NCBI RefSeq assembly: GCF_000524195.1
Contig: NW_020170384.1
Span: 2,283,145 to 2,347,144 of the forward strand
DNA: 64,000 bases
DNA from: Echinococcus granulosus
Taxonomy: Eukaryota; Platyhelminthes; Cestoda; Cyclophyllidea; Taeniidae
Direction: 5' to 3'
Every line of letters starts with the position of its first letter. Positions within the stretch are counted from its first letter, which is position 1. The notes below the pieces were generated by a model, which saw only the letters and a list, made by a program, of their open reading frames with translations, had not been told where the DNA came from and searched no databases. Both the position numbers and the translations under genes were made by a program. Below are positions 11,778 to 24,446 of the stretch, piece after piece.

Positions 11778-12757
11778 TGTATTTTAATATTTTGATTAGG
11801 TGTTTAACTCTTGGTTTTGATTTCAAAGATGCCAGGTTCTGTACATTTGCTGAACGGAATGGCCTCCAAAGCACACGAGTAGCCTGCTAACTCTTCTGTG
11901 AGTCGATGATACATATTCTGCCCTATTATTATGCATACCTTTGTCTTCAGAGAAGTCTTGGGGAGCTAAATTGGTGGAAGGGGATCCTAACGGACATCCA
12001 TCATGATTTCCATTCCTGATTGCTAAATCTTAACGCAACGGAAACTACCTCAGTCCCATGTTCTGCGGGAATTCTACTAACAGGTGAAGAAACACTAGCC
12101 TTGAACCATCTAAAGGGTTCGTTACGGAGCTGTCTAGGGAACTTGCATGAAGATGTCAGTGAAGTGAACATGAGATACCTTCTGTACTTCTCGACTAGCT
12201 GGATGAAAGCAGATAGGTATATGGCTGAGCAACACTAAATTGAGAACAACGTGGTGAGGAGAAGCAGGAAATGAACCTTATTTTAAATACTGTCTTTTAT
12301 TAAATGACTCTGTCTCTAGGCCAGTAATCTTGCCACATGATGATCTGCACTTTCCCCTTTCCCGTTATAATTCCCAAACAGGTCAAAACGCCAGATCCCG
12401 TGGAATCGTCAAGAGAAATCAGTGACGTTGCAGTCAGAAATCCTCTCAACTGCGTGCAAATTCAGTGGCTGGCGCGGTTCTTTTGTGGGTGTTTTTCCTT
12501 ACTGCGCCGACTACTTTGTGATTGCCGACACTAAGGGTTGACCGAGTGGGGCGCCAGGGATGACTGTCAAAAGAGGGACTTTGTAATACTTTAATCATTT
12601 GTTGAACTCTTAATTTTAGTTTTGCGGGTACTTAGGGCTCCGCCTTTGTACTTTGGCTGGGCGAAATATTCCCCTAGCACCTTTGCATTTTCGCGATGAA
12701 TATTCTACCCAAGTCTTGCACCCTCCTCCATCTTAGAGGAAGCCTCGGAGCCCTACA
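11778..12757 (-). mobile_element. TRIM-like LTR element, near-complete (copy 2)
   Basis: Direct terminal repeats at 11778-11968 and 12582-12757 share 'tttaactctt', 'gcacttagggctccgcc' and 'ttctgcccta/ttctacccaa' blocks and end in 'gagcta/ccctaca'. The internal section aligns by eye with copies 1, 4 and 5: a 'ctgcgggaattctactaaca' block, a 'tgaagatgtcagtgaagtga' block and a 'gtggaatcgtcaagagaaat' block. It carries no retroelement protein. Confidence 0.75.
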
Positions 12758-14139
12758 ACGTCGATTAAAAATATTATGGAGAATGTGTGATGACGTTCAA
12801 GTTTCTTTTCTTGGACTTTCTTTTATTGCTTGGAAGAAATGATGTGGTTTAATAACAGTCAATCTGCTGTTTTGCGTTTTGTATCTGTTTCTTTTGAAAT
12901 ATCGAAATTATTTTTAGTACGCATTTGCCATTGTCAGTTTATCATTCAAACATTTGCCTATCCTTCCATCTTTTTATAAAACTTGTCTTAATTATTTTGC
13001 AGATTTTATTTCACCTTTTTAACGTTCCATGGGATGTTCACACTTTTCAAAGGCACCGCTAAATCCTTGTACCAAGATGGTAGTGGAGGTTGTCCTTAAG
13101 CAGAGGCAATCTCGCAGATAAGTGCTCCTTCCTCGCAGAATCTATTTATACTTGCATTGTTGATTGCCCTCAGGAGTAGAGATGCAAGTCACGATATCTC
13201 CTAAAGGCGAAGCTTTTATGAAGTTATGGCGTGATTCACTTTACGGTTACACTAGAGAATGCCTTAACGTCTTAGCACCTAATTGGATTTGCTTCTCTGC
13301 GATTTTAACAATGGCTTATTTATCCTTTGTTTCTGCGTTAACAACGGGGTTGTGTTTATTTTCAGTGTTCTAGCGCATTAAAATTGTTTCATAACTACTG
13401 TTTTTTTGCTGGCAATGAACCTCTGATATGTAAATAGTTAAGTTGCCATTCATCATTTGCTTCAAGTTTTGATATTTGACTATGCACTACAAAGAAATTT
13501 AGGAAAAGTTACTTGTTAAGTCTTATGTAGAGCGACTGACCTATCAAGATTTATTAGGAATTTTAGGTGCCTAGAAGAGGGAATGTTTGCACTGAAAATC
13601 TGTGATCCTCATAATTGTTCTTGTGAAAAGCCTACATTTAAACAAAGTGGGCTTATTTTTAAAATTCAATTTACTCAAGTCACTTTCAGTGGAGCGTCTT
13701 GACCTTTCACCATTTTTCCGTGGTTATGCATCATCCTGAGCCTTCGCTGAGTTCACAGCAAGATGTGCAAATGCCAAGGAAAGATTTGTTATTGTCGAAT
13801 GGAAGAGTCGGGAGACTGTGGGCACTGGCCTCCGGCTATATATATCTCCGACCGAAAGTACCGTCTGGGAAGATTGAAGCCCTCGTGTAGCACCTTGCAG
13901 ATTAAAAATTTAAGTGTGTAGTTTAGTAATAAAAGTGTATTCGTTCCCATTAAAAATAATCATTTTGTTGTTAAGGTTTTCTGCATATGTATGACTGGTA
14001 AAATAAATGAATTTTAAGTTATTCCGTCCAAATTTTAGGAAAACTAAACACTTAATATTTTGCCTTAAATAGTTGGCAAACATTAGGTAAGGAACTTGGG
14101 GTAATTGGTTGTTTTTAGTGCATGCAAACAGGTATGAAA
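12758..14139. other. Intergenic stretch, no gene recognised
   Basis: AT-rich. Open frames at 13164-13373 and 13699-13890 have no domain, no splice support and unremarkable composition. Confidence 0.45.
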
Positions 14140-15140
14140 TGTGGCGTTTCAAGTCTTTCCTCAAGACGAAAGGAAGGATAATAATAGGGCAGAATTGCAT
14201 CGGCGTCATACAAAAGGGCTGCACACAGGCGAAGCCCTAAATGCCCGCAAAGCCAAAATGAAGAGTTATACAAACTAAAGCATTGCATAGCCTTCCTCTT
14301 CTTTTTTTGAGCTCGTCCTGGACGATTCCCCTGGTCAGCCTCTCCCCTTGGCCATCACAACGCAGTTAGTGCTGTAGGGAAAAACACTCGTGAACCACTC
14401 GGGCCAGCCATCAAATTTGCGTGCAGTAACAATATTTGACTGCAATGTCACCGATTTCTCCTGGCAGTTTCACTTGTTTAGGAGTTTTGCTCTGTTTGTC
14501 AACTGCATTGGGAAAGAGGGAAAGTGTAACTCCTCTACCATGTTTATCGCTAATCATCAGAATGCTGACCCAAATGCAGAGCTATTTAATGAAGAACGAG
14601 GTTTAATTAGCTTTGTGAAGATAAAATGTGCTTATTTCTCCCTGCCACTTTGTTCTCACTTCAGTGCTGCCCATCCATATACCTACCTGGATTCTGTCCA
14701 GCTAGTAGTGACGCGGAGGACGCGATACCACCTGTTCACTTCAGTGACATCTTCATATAGGTGCGGTAGACGGCTTCATAATGAATCCTTCCAGATGGTT
14801 CACTGCTAGCTTAGCTTCAACTGCTAACAGCTTTACTGCCAAACACAGGACATGGGTGATTGCCACACGGTGAGTTCATTTTTAACTCTTCTGTTAGGGG
14901 TGGTCACAGATTTTTCCCATTCTAGCCTATCCACTTCTTTTGTTACGCTAGTGCTCAGTAATCGGAAAAAAAATTAAGTATTTATCCTTTATTACCAAGT
15001 TCGATTTCCGCTGCCACTACTGTAGCTGGACATGTGATGCCGACCCGTAGGGCCCTGTCGCCCAGCTGAAGTACAAAGGCAGAGCCTCCAGTGCCCGCAA
15101 AACCAAAAAGTGGAGTTGAACAAATGGTCAAAGCATTTTA
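14140..15140 (+). mobile_element. TRIM-like LTR element (copy 3), right LTR truncated
   Basis: The left LTR (14140-14287) runs from 'tgtggcgtttcaagtctttc' to 'aaagcattgca'. Internal sequence follows at once with 'tagccttcctcttc', the same join as in copies 6 and 7. The right LTR survives only as its 3' half (about 15025-15140: 'gcccagctgaagtacaaagg', 'ccaaaaagtggagttgaaca'). The 139-residue open frame at 14390-14809 lies inside and is not preserved in other copies, so I treat it as chance. Confidence 0.75.
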
Positions 15141-16381
15141 GGAACACCTATTTTACCAAAGTTACTTATATCCTTCCTAAGGGCTTCTTAAACACTCACT
15201 ACGTCTCAACGCCTCTGGTGATGAAACTTCTCACGACAACACACAGCATTGTGGAACTTTATGAATCATATAGTACACAAAAATATAGCCCCACCTATAC
15301 ATCTGATGAATTTTGATCGTCACATAATACCTTTCAGTTCTGGTCTCAGAAATAGCTTTACATGTTAATTAGCTTATGTACTAAATCCTTTTTACCTCTT
15401 AAGGCGAAGTTCTTCCTCGAAATTCTCTGTCATCATTTAATCATAAAGTAATTTTTTTGGTGCCGTCCCATTTCAACATAATAAAAGTTAAAAGTTTTGT
15501 AAAGCTGCTTCACTTTAAAGGTGTTTTGAATCCTTCGTCGTTGCCTTAAAACGAATTGCTTTGAATTGGCGTTGCATTTTAGTGTGAGGTTGATTCTTAT
15601 TAAAAATTTATTTGGTCTGAATTGCATCAGTTTCCTTAAATAAATTTTACTGTTTATTCCATTTGCACCGCGTTTTGAAATGACTTGAATTTCCACCAAT
15701 GCCAAGATGTGGATGAGAAATGGGTTTTACGTGTGCATATGGGGATAAAATTAAGATGGAAGGAACCCTATAAATGGACAACTATATATAAACGTATTAG
15801 AAATGAGTGTGTGACCCATTTTAGTGACAATTAATCTTCGGTCACTTTGTGAGTGTAGAGAAATAATGGATAGCAGATTCCCAGAATGTCACAACGGTTT
15901 AGTCCTCCAAACTTTTTGCAACTGAGAAGCGACCAATTTCGTTATTCCTACGTGCTGCGCTATTTAAATGCGACACAAAGAATGCAACTGGAATTTCCTC
16001 ACCTAAACACGAGAACAGTGTCTTTTCCTATCGAAAAAAAGAGCAACTCAAATTCATGCCGTTTTTACTTAGCACAAGAAGGGAAATGCTTGAATTCTTT
16101 TGGGATGATGTATTATTTACAGACTCAGGAAATCTTAAATTAAATAAGCTGCTTGAGTCTGTTCAAAATCAGACTATCTTAGCACGAGCAATGAGCACTA
16201 AAGAAGTCCAAGTCAAACAGACAATTCTAAGTGCACATAATACAGTAAAAGAAACCATTCTAGGGAGTGCAAACATCACTGTGTTTTTTTCCACAAATCC
16301 GCCTCCTACAACAGGTGACTAACTCGTGTTAGACTTTGGTACTGAAAGTCTTGTTGGCAAGTCTGAAATAGAATACTTCGA
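15141..16381. other. Intergenic stretch with two overlapping open frames
   Basis: Two plus-strand frames overlap at 15886-16143 (85 codons) and 15999-16321 (about 107 codons from an upstream in-frame position). Both look somewhat coding, and the second contains 'EMLEFFWDDVLFTDSGNLKL'. They might be parts of a frameshifted or spliced gene. No family is recognised. Confidence 0.25.
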
Positions 16382-16553
16382 TGGTTAGTTTAACTATTCG
16401 TTTGGATTTTGCAGACACTTAAGGCTTTACGAATGTGCTTCCGATGGGCGGCGTGGCCTAGACCAAGTTAATACTCCCATAACCCTTCTCTACGCTGTGA
16501 ATACGTATTTTGCGCTAATATTATGGTTTCTTTCCTCTTTAAGTTGCTACAGA
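16382..16553 (-). repeat. Solo LTR of the TRIM-like family, minus orientation
   Basis: Landmarks 'gacacttaaggctttacgaa', 'cttccgatgggcggcgtggc', 'cccttctctacgctgtgaat' and 'ttgcgctaatattatgg' are in family order. The central block is rearranged or decayed, and no internal element sequence adjoins. Confidence 0.65.
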
Positions 16554-17465
16554 ACCATTCTGGGACAGCCTTACTTCATCATCAGCGCTAATACCCAGCT
16601 CGTGCACCGACCCCCTAAGACTGTATCTGCCATCCCTAGGAGAGGGCACCTCATGTGAAATTTTATGTCTACTTAGGTATTAATCACGGAATCGTGTATT
16701 CCACGTGCTGTCTAATTGGTTGCTGTGCACTAGAAAAAAATACAGTCAAGGGGATCAATGGCAGTTACATAGTTTTTCTAAAATGCTTGCACCATTTAGA
16801 TATTCCAACACTAACAAGTGCTTGGAGAGGTGCTTGCCACCCCACACCTTGTTTCATGGCCCTCGTGAATTTTTCGCTCCAGGTATTGCAGCGGATATTA
16901 ATGGACCACACTTGTGGACGTAGAAAAGCCATTACAGCATGTCTTCTGCACCTTTTGGATTCCCTTGCGGAATTAAAATTTCTCATCTTTATAAATGATC
17001 TTTCTTTAATATTGCTCTGGAACCAATCTTTTCCTAAATTTTTTAATATCACTGATACTATTTGTCAGTGCCAAGGGTAAAGACATTGATGTTTACTTAC
17101 TGTTGTCAAACACCAGAAAAGTTTTGATCTCTCTTGCGTGACAATCTCAAAGCAGCACAAATTCTTCGATATTCACTTCAAAAACCAAATAATGTATGTC
17201 CCATCTTTGTCTTTTAGGACCTCAAAACATTTGTTACTCTAAAAATACACATATAAAGTTACCATAACCTCCAAGTAAATTTTTCCTACTTCTAGATTAG
17301 AGAATCAACGCACACCTCGCAATCTGCGACATTCGCATATTTAAAAACATGGTAGAAATTCATTATTTATGCGCTCTTAAAGTGACACTTGTTTATTTTT
17401 TTTTAAAAAATTTTTTGATTTCTTAAGTACTAGTGCGCTTTTTAACGTGGGAACGAAACGCTTAC
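16554..17465. other. Intergenic stretch, no gene recognised
   Basis: Overlapping frames on both strands at 16655-17080 have no recognisable domain. A T/A homopolymer-rich patch lies at 17393-17425. Confidence 0.4.
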
Positions 17466-18476
17466 CGCAATACTTCACTTGTTTGCAGAACTCTTCGTTT
17501 CAATTTCGCGGGCACATAGGATTCTACCATTGTACCTTCCCTAGTCGGCATGGCCTCTGGGCCCTTTTCGCATGCCGGGAATGCTTATTTTATTACAGCA
17601 TTATAACCTCTTTGATCCTTGGGGAATTCTCATTGTGTCACAGTGGTGGCAGAGCAAAGCAAACCAGATCCCAAAGGACATCTGCTCTGATTTCTACCTC
17701 TTGTTGACGAATCTTCGAGTGACGGAGGAGGCGCATATGCTGTGGATGGCAAAATTTGCGACGACCCTTAATAGAATGGTTGAAAATGACATCTGCTTTC
17801 GGCAAATATCTTAGCCCTGCATTCTGCAGAAAATGCTATTAGCAACTGAAGCGACACCAGTTGTAGCAGCATCCATATGAAATGTTTGTTACATAGCTGT
17901 AAACGGCGTCTATATGAAGATATCAACTAAGTGAACACGCAACAGCTTCTCCACCTCTTTACCTGATGAAACCCAAATAGATAGATATGGCTGTGCAGCA
18001 CTAACCCTACTTGTATCCCGAGGTTCTTACTACTGACGATGGAGGTACGTAATGATTGTCACACTTCAATTCCCAATGCAGTTCCTAAACAGAACGGAAC
18101 TCCAGACCCAGTAGAATTGTCAAGGTGGATCAGTGACGCTTCAGCTAGATGTTCTCTCAGTTGCACGCGAATTCGATGACTGGTGCAGTTAATTCGTAGG
18201 TGTTGTTCTTGCAGCATCGCTTACGTTGTTATGGCAGACGTGGGAGGTTAACCAAGGGAAGCGCCGACGCGCGTGGCTAACCAAGAGGAGCGTCGGGAAT
18301 AAGTTCAAATTAGGAGAGGGGCTATGTAGTGCTTTGTTTGCTCGTTCAACTCGCCGTTTTGATTACACGGGCACTTTATGTTCCATTATTTGACCTCTGC
18401 TCCTCTGTACACCGGTGATACACATTCTGACCCAGTATTGTTTTCTTTTGTCTTCAGAGAAGTGTTTGGGAGCTAT
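17466..18476 (-). mobile_element. TRIM-like LTR element, near-complete (copy 4)
   Basis: Terminal repeats at about 17466-17632 and 18326-18476 share 'aactcttcg/aactcgccg', 'gcgggcac/acgggcac' and 'ttcagagaagtgtttggg'-type blocks. The internal region carries the shared 'gctgtggatggcaaaatttg', 'gaagatatcaactaagtgaa' and 'gtagaattgtcaaggtggat' blocks. It has no coding capacity for retroelement enzymes. Confidence 0.75.
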
Positions 18477-19047
18477 GCTGATCACTTAAGGAATTATTTT
18501 GCGTAAAAGGAATGGTTATTTAAAACGATACTTTAACGAAGTTATTCAATAATTTATAGTCTCACTACCTGTATGTGCTGACTTGGATCGTCTTTTGGAT
18601 TCGTGGTTTTCACGCTGCGCTCTTTTTGCGAACGAAGTAGGTTAGATATATGTCAGTCGTTTGACCGTAAACTGACCACTTATGTGACTGCACAAAGGCA
18701 ATTACGTGATTGTCGTAAGGTGGAAAACAAATAGGGTCACAAAAATTCTTTATTTTTCCTGTGTTTCGCTTTGTGGGTCACTTTAAACAAATTGTATCGT
18801 GAAAGAATGAACTATGTGGAAACTAGTTTAGGTGCATTTTCCGTCTGTTAAAATCTACTATCTGGCTAAACTTAAGTAGCTCCATGAAATTAGATTGGTA
18901 TTGCTGCTCCCTAAACGCAAGGCTATCACTAATTCCAATAGGAATATGTGAAGGATCATCCAAAAATCTAGGATCAACTCTGACCACTTACAGTTAAAGT
19001 AAACGGCATTTGTCCGACTTTTCGGTGGTCGCATTATGATCATTATT
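18477..19047. other. Intergenic stretch, no gene recognised
   Basis: AT-rich sequence without supported coding segments or family repeats. Confidence 0.45.
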
Positions 19048-19212
19048 GCTCTTAAAATATTTGTTTAACTCCTTTGTTTGGTTTCGCGGACACTTAAGGC
19101 TCCGTCTTTGTAGTTCCTCAGGGCGGCATGACCTTCGGGCTATGTCAGTAGCCCCCCAGCCCCACTACCAAAGTGCCATACTTCTTCTTGTCTTTAGGGA
19201 AGTCTTGAGACA
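19048..19212 (-). repeat. Solo LTR of the TRIM-like family, minus orientation
   Basis: A well-preserved copy: 'tttgtttaactcctttgttt', 'ggtttcgcggacacttaagg', 'cagggcggcatgaccttcgg' and 'gtctttagggaagtcttgag'. No internal element sequence flanks it. Confidence 0.8.
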
Positions 19213-20936
19213 CTATATAAATCTTCATCTTATAATGTTATGATAATATAAAGCTAACCGCTTTGCTCTAAGCAGTTTCATTTGAAACTAAACGAAAGCA
19301 TACATATGCCTTAACTTCTTAAACAATACCTTAACTTTTGCAATAGGGGCAAAATAGCTTGTCGCAAGAGAACAAATGACGTTTTAAAAACTCATATTTG
19401 GGAGTCCAACCCCTGATCTTTGTATTTCTTCTCCTTTTCAAACAAACTGTCTCCCTCATGGTCCCCTAACTGCTGTTTGCGGTAATCCCTTTGGTCCTGG
19501 GTCACGCGTTTAATCAGCCATCATAGGGCTGCCATCCTTCAAGTTTTTAAAGGTGAGCAAAATGACCAAAACAGTGGCATAAATTGTTAAAGTACTCAAC
19601 ACGTTGGCTTTATCCAACATTTCAATGTATTTAGCCGACGAATGTAAGCTGAGGTACATTTTTTACTGCGTTTACTCGACGAAAATGTTTGCCAATAGAG
19701 CCATTACATAGATGGATGGAGATGGAGATGGATGATTTCGGATTAATTAAGAAAAATTTACAATTTTTATACAAAGTATTTGACGTTCAGCAAACATGCA
19801 CGTTTTGTTTTAAACTGGCTTACTTTAATTTGACTAACTCATGGAGTGCTACTTAAATATGTCCTAAGTAGAAATTGGGTGTTATGGTAAATTAACTTAC
19901 AAAATATTTTCCATCCTCAATGAAAAATCAGCTCTGAAAGTAAATCATACTAGGGTGCCTATTAAATGGTACGTAAATCCTCTTTGATTGCCTAATTGCT
20001 GTTCCCAATCCAAATAGTTTATGCAATGCTTTTGGCACAATGGTCTTAAGGCAGCTTCACTTTTGAGTAAAATACCATATATTTATTTTCTCATTTCAAT
20101 TTAACCAAGGCAACTTGATACCACATTGCTCTTTTTTCTATAAGTAGGGTGTCAGATTGAGCGGCAGCCTGTGGCGACTTTATCATCCCATTTCGTCTAA
20201 TAGTCCATAGTAAACTGCAATTCAGAGTAGTAGTTTGTTTGAAAAAAGTACAAAACCAAATAACTCACACCTAGAATGCCACCGCGACTTTCTTACCACC
20301 TAAGGTGGAGGCTAATTGTAAGCAGAAGTTCTTTTGCACCAAAGCAGTGCAAGTCAAATCTTTCACCTGCATCAACGCTTGCCCGGTATTTCAGTACGCG
20401 TGTAAAGAGACTTTTTCAAACTTCGAATAGTTGTGCTTTACGGCCTACCTTTGGGCTTTTGTCAAACTTTGTTTTTTATTCCTCAATTTACGTCTACCAC
20501 AAAGCGCAATAAAAAACCCCCTTTTAAATAGGCTATGCACTCTTCCAGAATATATGTAAATAGATACACACAGGTGATCCTTCACGAATATTTTTGTCAA
20601 ATACGCTGGGATCTTTAATTCTCCATGGTAAGTGTTCATGGCAGAGCAGCATCGTTTCAAGATGTTTTAAGTTAAAACTTCCTGCGTTGAACCAATTATG
20701 GGACTTGTTGTTGCTTGGGTTGATACGCCCGTTGGAAATCCCGTTTTTTATTTTGGCGATGCATTAGAAATCGTAGTCGACTTCGCCAAAATAATGTAAA
20801 AATTTTGGAAAAAACTGATGTTTAGCTAGTTATGATGCTTACTGCATGGAGGCAATGGGAAGAAGATAAACAGGGAAGGAAGCAATGGTTTGGAAGGCAT
20901 CGTAATTTCCCGTATCACAATAATAGGGTGAATGGG
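19213..20936. other. Intergenic stretch, no gene recognised
   Basis: AT-rich. A short GATGGA tandem repeat lies at 19711-19734. The frame at 20276-20512 has no domain and is probably chance. Confidence 0.45.
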
Positions 20937-21305
20937 CTAGAGTATATTCAAGTTGAAGCACTTTGCGGTGATTTTGCTAATGCTTTCATTTAAAACCGTG
21001 ATAAAGTGCGTCCAACAAAAGGCTGTAAAGTGGTCTTCACCGTGAAAGAAGTTAGTACACAAGCTCATTGCTAAACTGGCATTTTCAGTCAAATTGATCG
21101 CAAGCTCATCCGAATTGCTCAGGCCAGCAGAGGACACGCAAACTTTATGTAGATTTCTCCTGTCAACTCTGTAAGCATATGTCAACGCTATACCCGATTT
21201 TTGTGCCCGTTTTTTATTCAAGTGCACATTTTCATTTGCATGCCTATTGCATATTTCCTGCTTAAAATAAACTTTCAAGCCACGAGAATCCTGCTCTGCT
21301 AGCAT
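20937..21305 (-). CDS. Hypothetical 122-codon open frame
   Basis: ATG at 21305 to TAG at 20937 is uninterrupted for 122 codons in an AT-rich setting, with balanced composition and two Asn-X-Ser/Thr sites. I recognise no domain, signal peptide or transmembrane segment. It may be a single exon of a real gene or a chance frame. Confidence 0.25.
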   Translation of the reverse strand: MLAEQDSRGLKVYFKQEICNRHANENVHLNKKRAQKSGIALTYAYRVDRRNLHKVCVSSAGLSNSDELAINLTENASLAMSLCTNFFHGEDHFTAFCWTHFITVLNESISKITAKCFNLNIL

Positions 21306-23847
21306 TCTTTAAACTTTTGCTTCAGTTCGATGAAATGGATTATTAGATACAGCAACCTCCCAAACTAAAAAAACCTTGTTTGGTTTAATATTAGTCTAAT
21401 CTGCCGAATAGCAAATAATTCTTATTGTTAATGTTTGCTCGTTAGGCTTACAAGCTGTTTTTTAGTTATAGGCTTTTTAAAACGCGTAAGTTCTGATGTA
21501 GTTCACTTTTACCAACTATTCCGGTGCTCCTAATAATACTGGCGTAGGAATTCGCAGAAAGGAATACATTATTTTACATGTTCATTCGGTCCCTCTGGGT
21601 CCTGCAACTGTCCTGGTGGCATAATTTTTTGTGCATATCCTTAGATTGATAAAGCTCTCCTTCATTCCGGTTCTCATACTGTACCTTGGGGGTTGGCATG
21701 AAACATTGTTGAATTTGGCTAGTTCAGTAGCCTTTCATTACGTTAGGTCTTGTGCTTCATTGTAAAATGCTCTAACATATACTTTATCCTACGCTTTTCA
21801 ATTGTTACACACCGCTTTCAAGTGCAAATTTTGCATGTGCAACAGCATCAGAGCACATTATTTATCCTCAAAACTTTCCATTCATATAAATGGTCTCTCA
21901 TTTACATATTGTCACAGTAACAAAAAGTTTTGTTTATTTGATTTTAACTATCCTAACTTTCAGCAAATCTTTTTTTTCAAATACCATAAGGAGTAATTGT
22001 TCAAAATCCTTTGCTTTAATTTCTTCAAATCCAAGCTAACTTTTTTAGATCAACACTTTAAAAATCAGTTGTATTTTTGTTTATTTTTACCATCACAACG
22101 ATTCAGTGATTCCCATTCTTTCAAATAAGCACACTTGAGAGTCCCTATTTGTTTCAAATAGACAAGTATCTCGGGCACTTTTTCCCAATTACTTAGTCTT
22201 TATGTACGCATCTGTTGGGCGAGGCTCGTAGGTCTCCTCGTGCTCTTAGAACAACCCGGTTGGTTTGATTTCGATATATTTATTAAGGGGAGTGATTCGG
22301 GAAACCTAGTACAGAGTTTCGAGGGGGGAGGATCCGCAACCGCTCTCAGGCTTGGGAGACGTCGACTCTGTCACCAGGTCCAAATTGTATCCCCACCTCC
22401 TCTCTGAAAGGAACATTAAAACAATATAAGTATTACATGTCATTAGAAGGATGAGTAATCAGGCCACATATATTAGCTTGGTATTTTCCAGTGCGATGAA
22501 ACCAGCCACTTTTATGTGGTAGAACGTAACTAAATAAAAGGAATTTTCATTTAAATGAAAGTAGAATGTTACATAGTTTTCTAGTATTTGCTTGGAAATA
22601 AGTTGGTTGGGAAAATTTTTACTTGTAGGTTGAGAGCACTAGATTTGAATGTCTAGTTTTGAAGGCAAACTCTATTCTCGCTTGCTTGCGTCCATTTAAA
22701 ATTAACCATATCTTGAGGCATTTACAGGTGTATGTCTTTAGCCAACTAAACTCCCCTAATAGAGGTTGACAACGCATTACTTAAAGTAAAATTTTCAAGC
22801 CAAAGGAAAATTTTCAGACTTACTCAGGCAATGCAGATGTAGTTCAATATAGTATCATTACAATATCTAGAAGTCATGAAGCATATGGGCAAAAATAACG
22901 GTTAGCATATCTTTTCTCTAACAAAACTACCATCTTTTTATCCTTATCCTAAATTTCCGTTCTCTCTTAAGGTTCCAAAAGCTCTTCCATAATTCCTAGT
23001 ATAATTTAGAAGTCCACGGAGAATCCAGTCCAAATTTTTACGTTCTGGTTATTAAGTTGTTATTCTCCATTTTAATATTACAGTTTGAGACCAAATTTCA
23101 AAATGAAATTTCAGATATGTGTAGATGCTTTTTCAAAGCCCACTTCCTTTTCTGCATCCAAAGTGGCATCACAAATTGCTTTCGACAGCGCGCCTTATGA
23201 AAAGAAATGCGTCAAGATGTTAGCGCAGTAGGACAAATGCATTCTCAAAAAGGTTGTGCGTTTTGAAGCAAAGCGCAACGCCTCCTCACAAAACCAAGAT
23301 TAAAAGCTTTGAAAGGGATCCATAATCAATGTTCAAACCATGCAATTCAGTTATAAAAGCAGTCGATTTCTTTTTATAATTAACTTTATCTGTCCACTTG
23401 CGGAGATATGATGCTAACTTGCCAGAGTAAATCCTTTAACGTGAAGCGCAACAAATTTTTATTGTGGTATGATCTTACGGGTCTGATCTCTTAAAGACTA
23501 TCTTGTTTCAGTCTTTTCTATTTGTTTGCTCTCTTTTATGCCCTCACAATTCTTTATACTTTTTTAATGACCTCCTCATTTAAGCTGGGGGCTCTTTGCG
23601 ACATATTCCGCACTTTGTAGTTGATTAAGTGGACCCGAGGTCTTTTTAAAACAAACCGCACATCTGAGTGCACATGGGCGCCAATGCATCTTGGACATAA
23701 ATGTACAGAGGTGCTGCTAGCTGGAGTGACACGACCGCAGGGTTGTGAAGCCGAGGTGGGTATTAAGAACGACGCTGATTGAAGAGTTCTCCAGTCATGT
23801 AGTGCCTCCTGTCTTACCTGAAGCCGGAAGAAGGCGTACCACTGAAA
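21306..23847. other. AT-rich intergenic stretch with one very decayed LTR
   Basis: At about 21650-21775 'ctgtaccttgggggttggca' followed by 'cagtagcctttc' suggests a degenerate minus-orientation LTR. The remainder is AT-rich and no gene is recognised. The minus frame 23554-23958 runs into the LTR at 23848-23992. Confidence 0.35.
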
Positions 23848-23992
23848 CAGAAAATATATTACCGACATATAGAAGGGTTTAGGATCTATTGACAAGGTCA
23901 AAAGGCTATGCCGCCCAGCAAAAGCACGGAAGTGGAGACTTAAGTGCCCCGAAACCAAAACGAAGTATTAAACAAATAATCAAATTATTACA
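23848..23992 (+). repeat. Partial solo LTR of the TRIM-like family
   Basis: It retains the 3' two thirds: 'accgacatatagaagggttt', 'atgccgcccagcaaaagcac', 'ccgaaaccaaaacgaagtat' and 'caaattattaca'. The 5' end is lost. Confidence 0.75.
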
Positions 23993-24446
23993 GTTAAGGC
24001 GACGACTCAAACGAATAATAATTTATTGAAACAGTGTCTGATGCAGCACTTTTACAAAACTTGGTGACGGTGGGGTTTTAGTAATCTACAGGTTAGGTGA
24101 GACGCATTAAGTTAAAAATATCTACTATTTTGTATTTTCTAATAGCATTTGACCAGCAACTTATGGATCTCTATCTAATTTGGCTACATGTCAGGCATAG
24201 ACTTTTATGAGAATTTTCGGCTTAGGAACATTTGACTTCCGTCTCCATGTATTTCTGCTCCTTTACCCTCAAGTGATGTCCCTTTCTTTCGAATAAGTTA
24301 TTCCATGTGCTAAACCGGCTAGGTTAGGTGTTGTTTAGTATTTAACTATTGTGCTGGAAAATTCTGGCGCATCATATACCATCTACATGTAAATGTGACT
24401 TGTCTCTGAAGACTTCATTTGTATCGCCAAGATTCAGGTGGCTCTT

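Noticed and set aside
14390..14809. 139-codon plus-strand frame
   Set aside because: It lies wholly inside TRIM copy 3 and the frame is not kept in the other copies, so it is chance.
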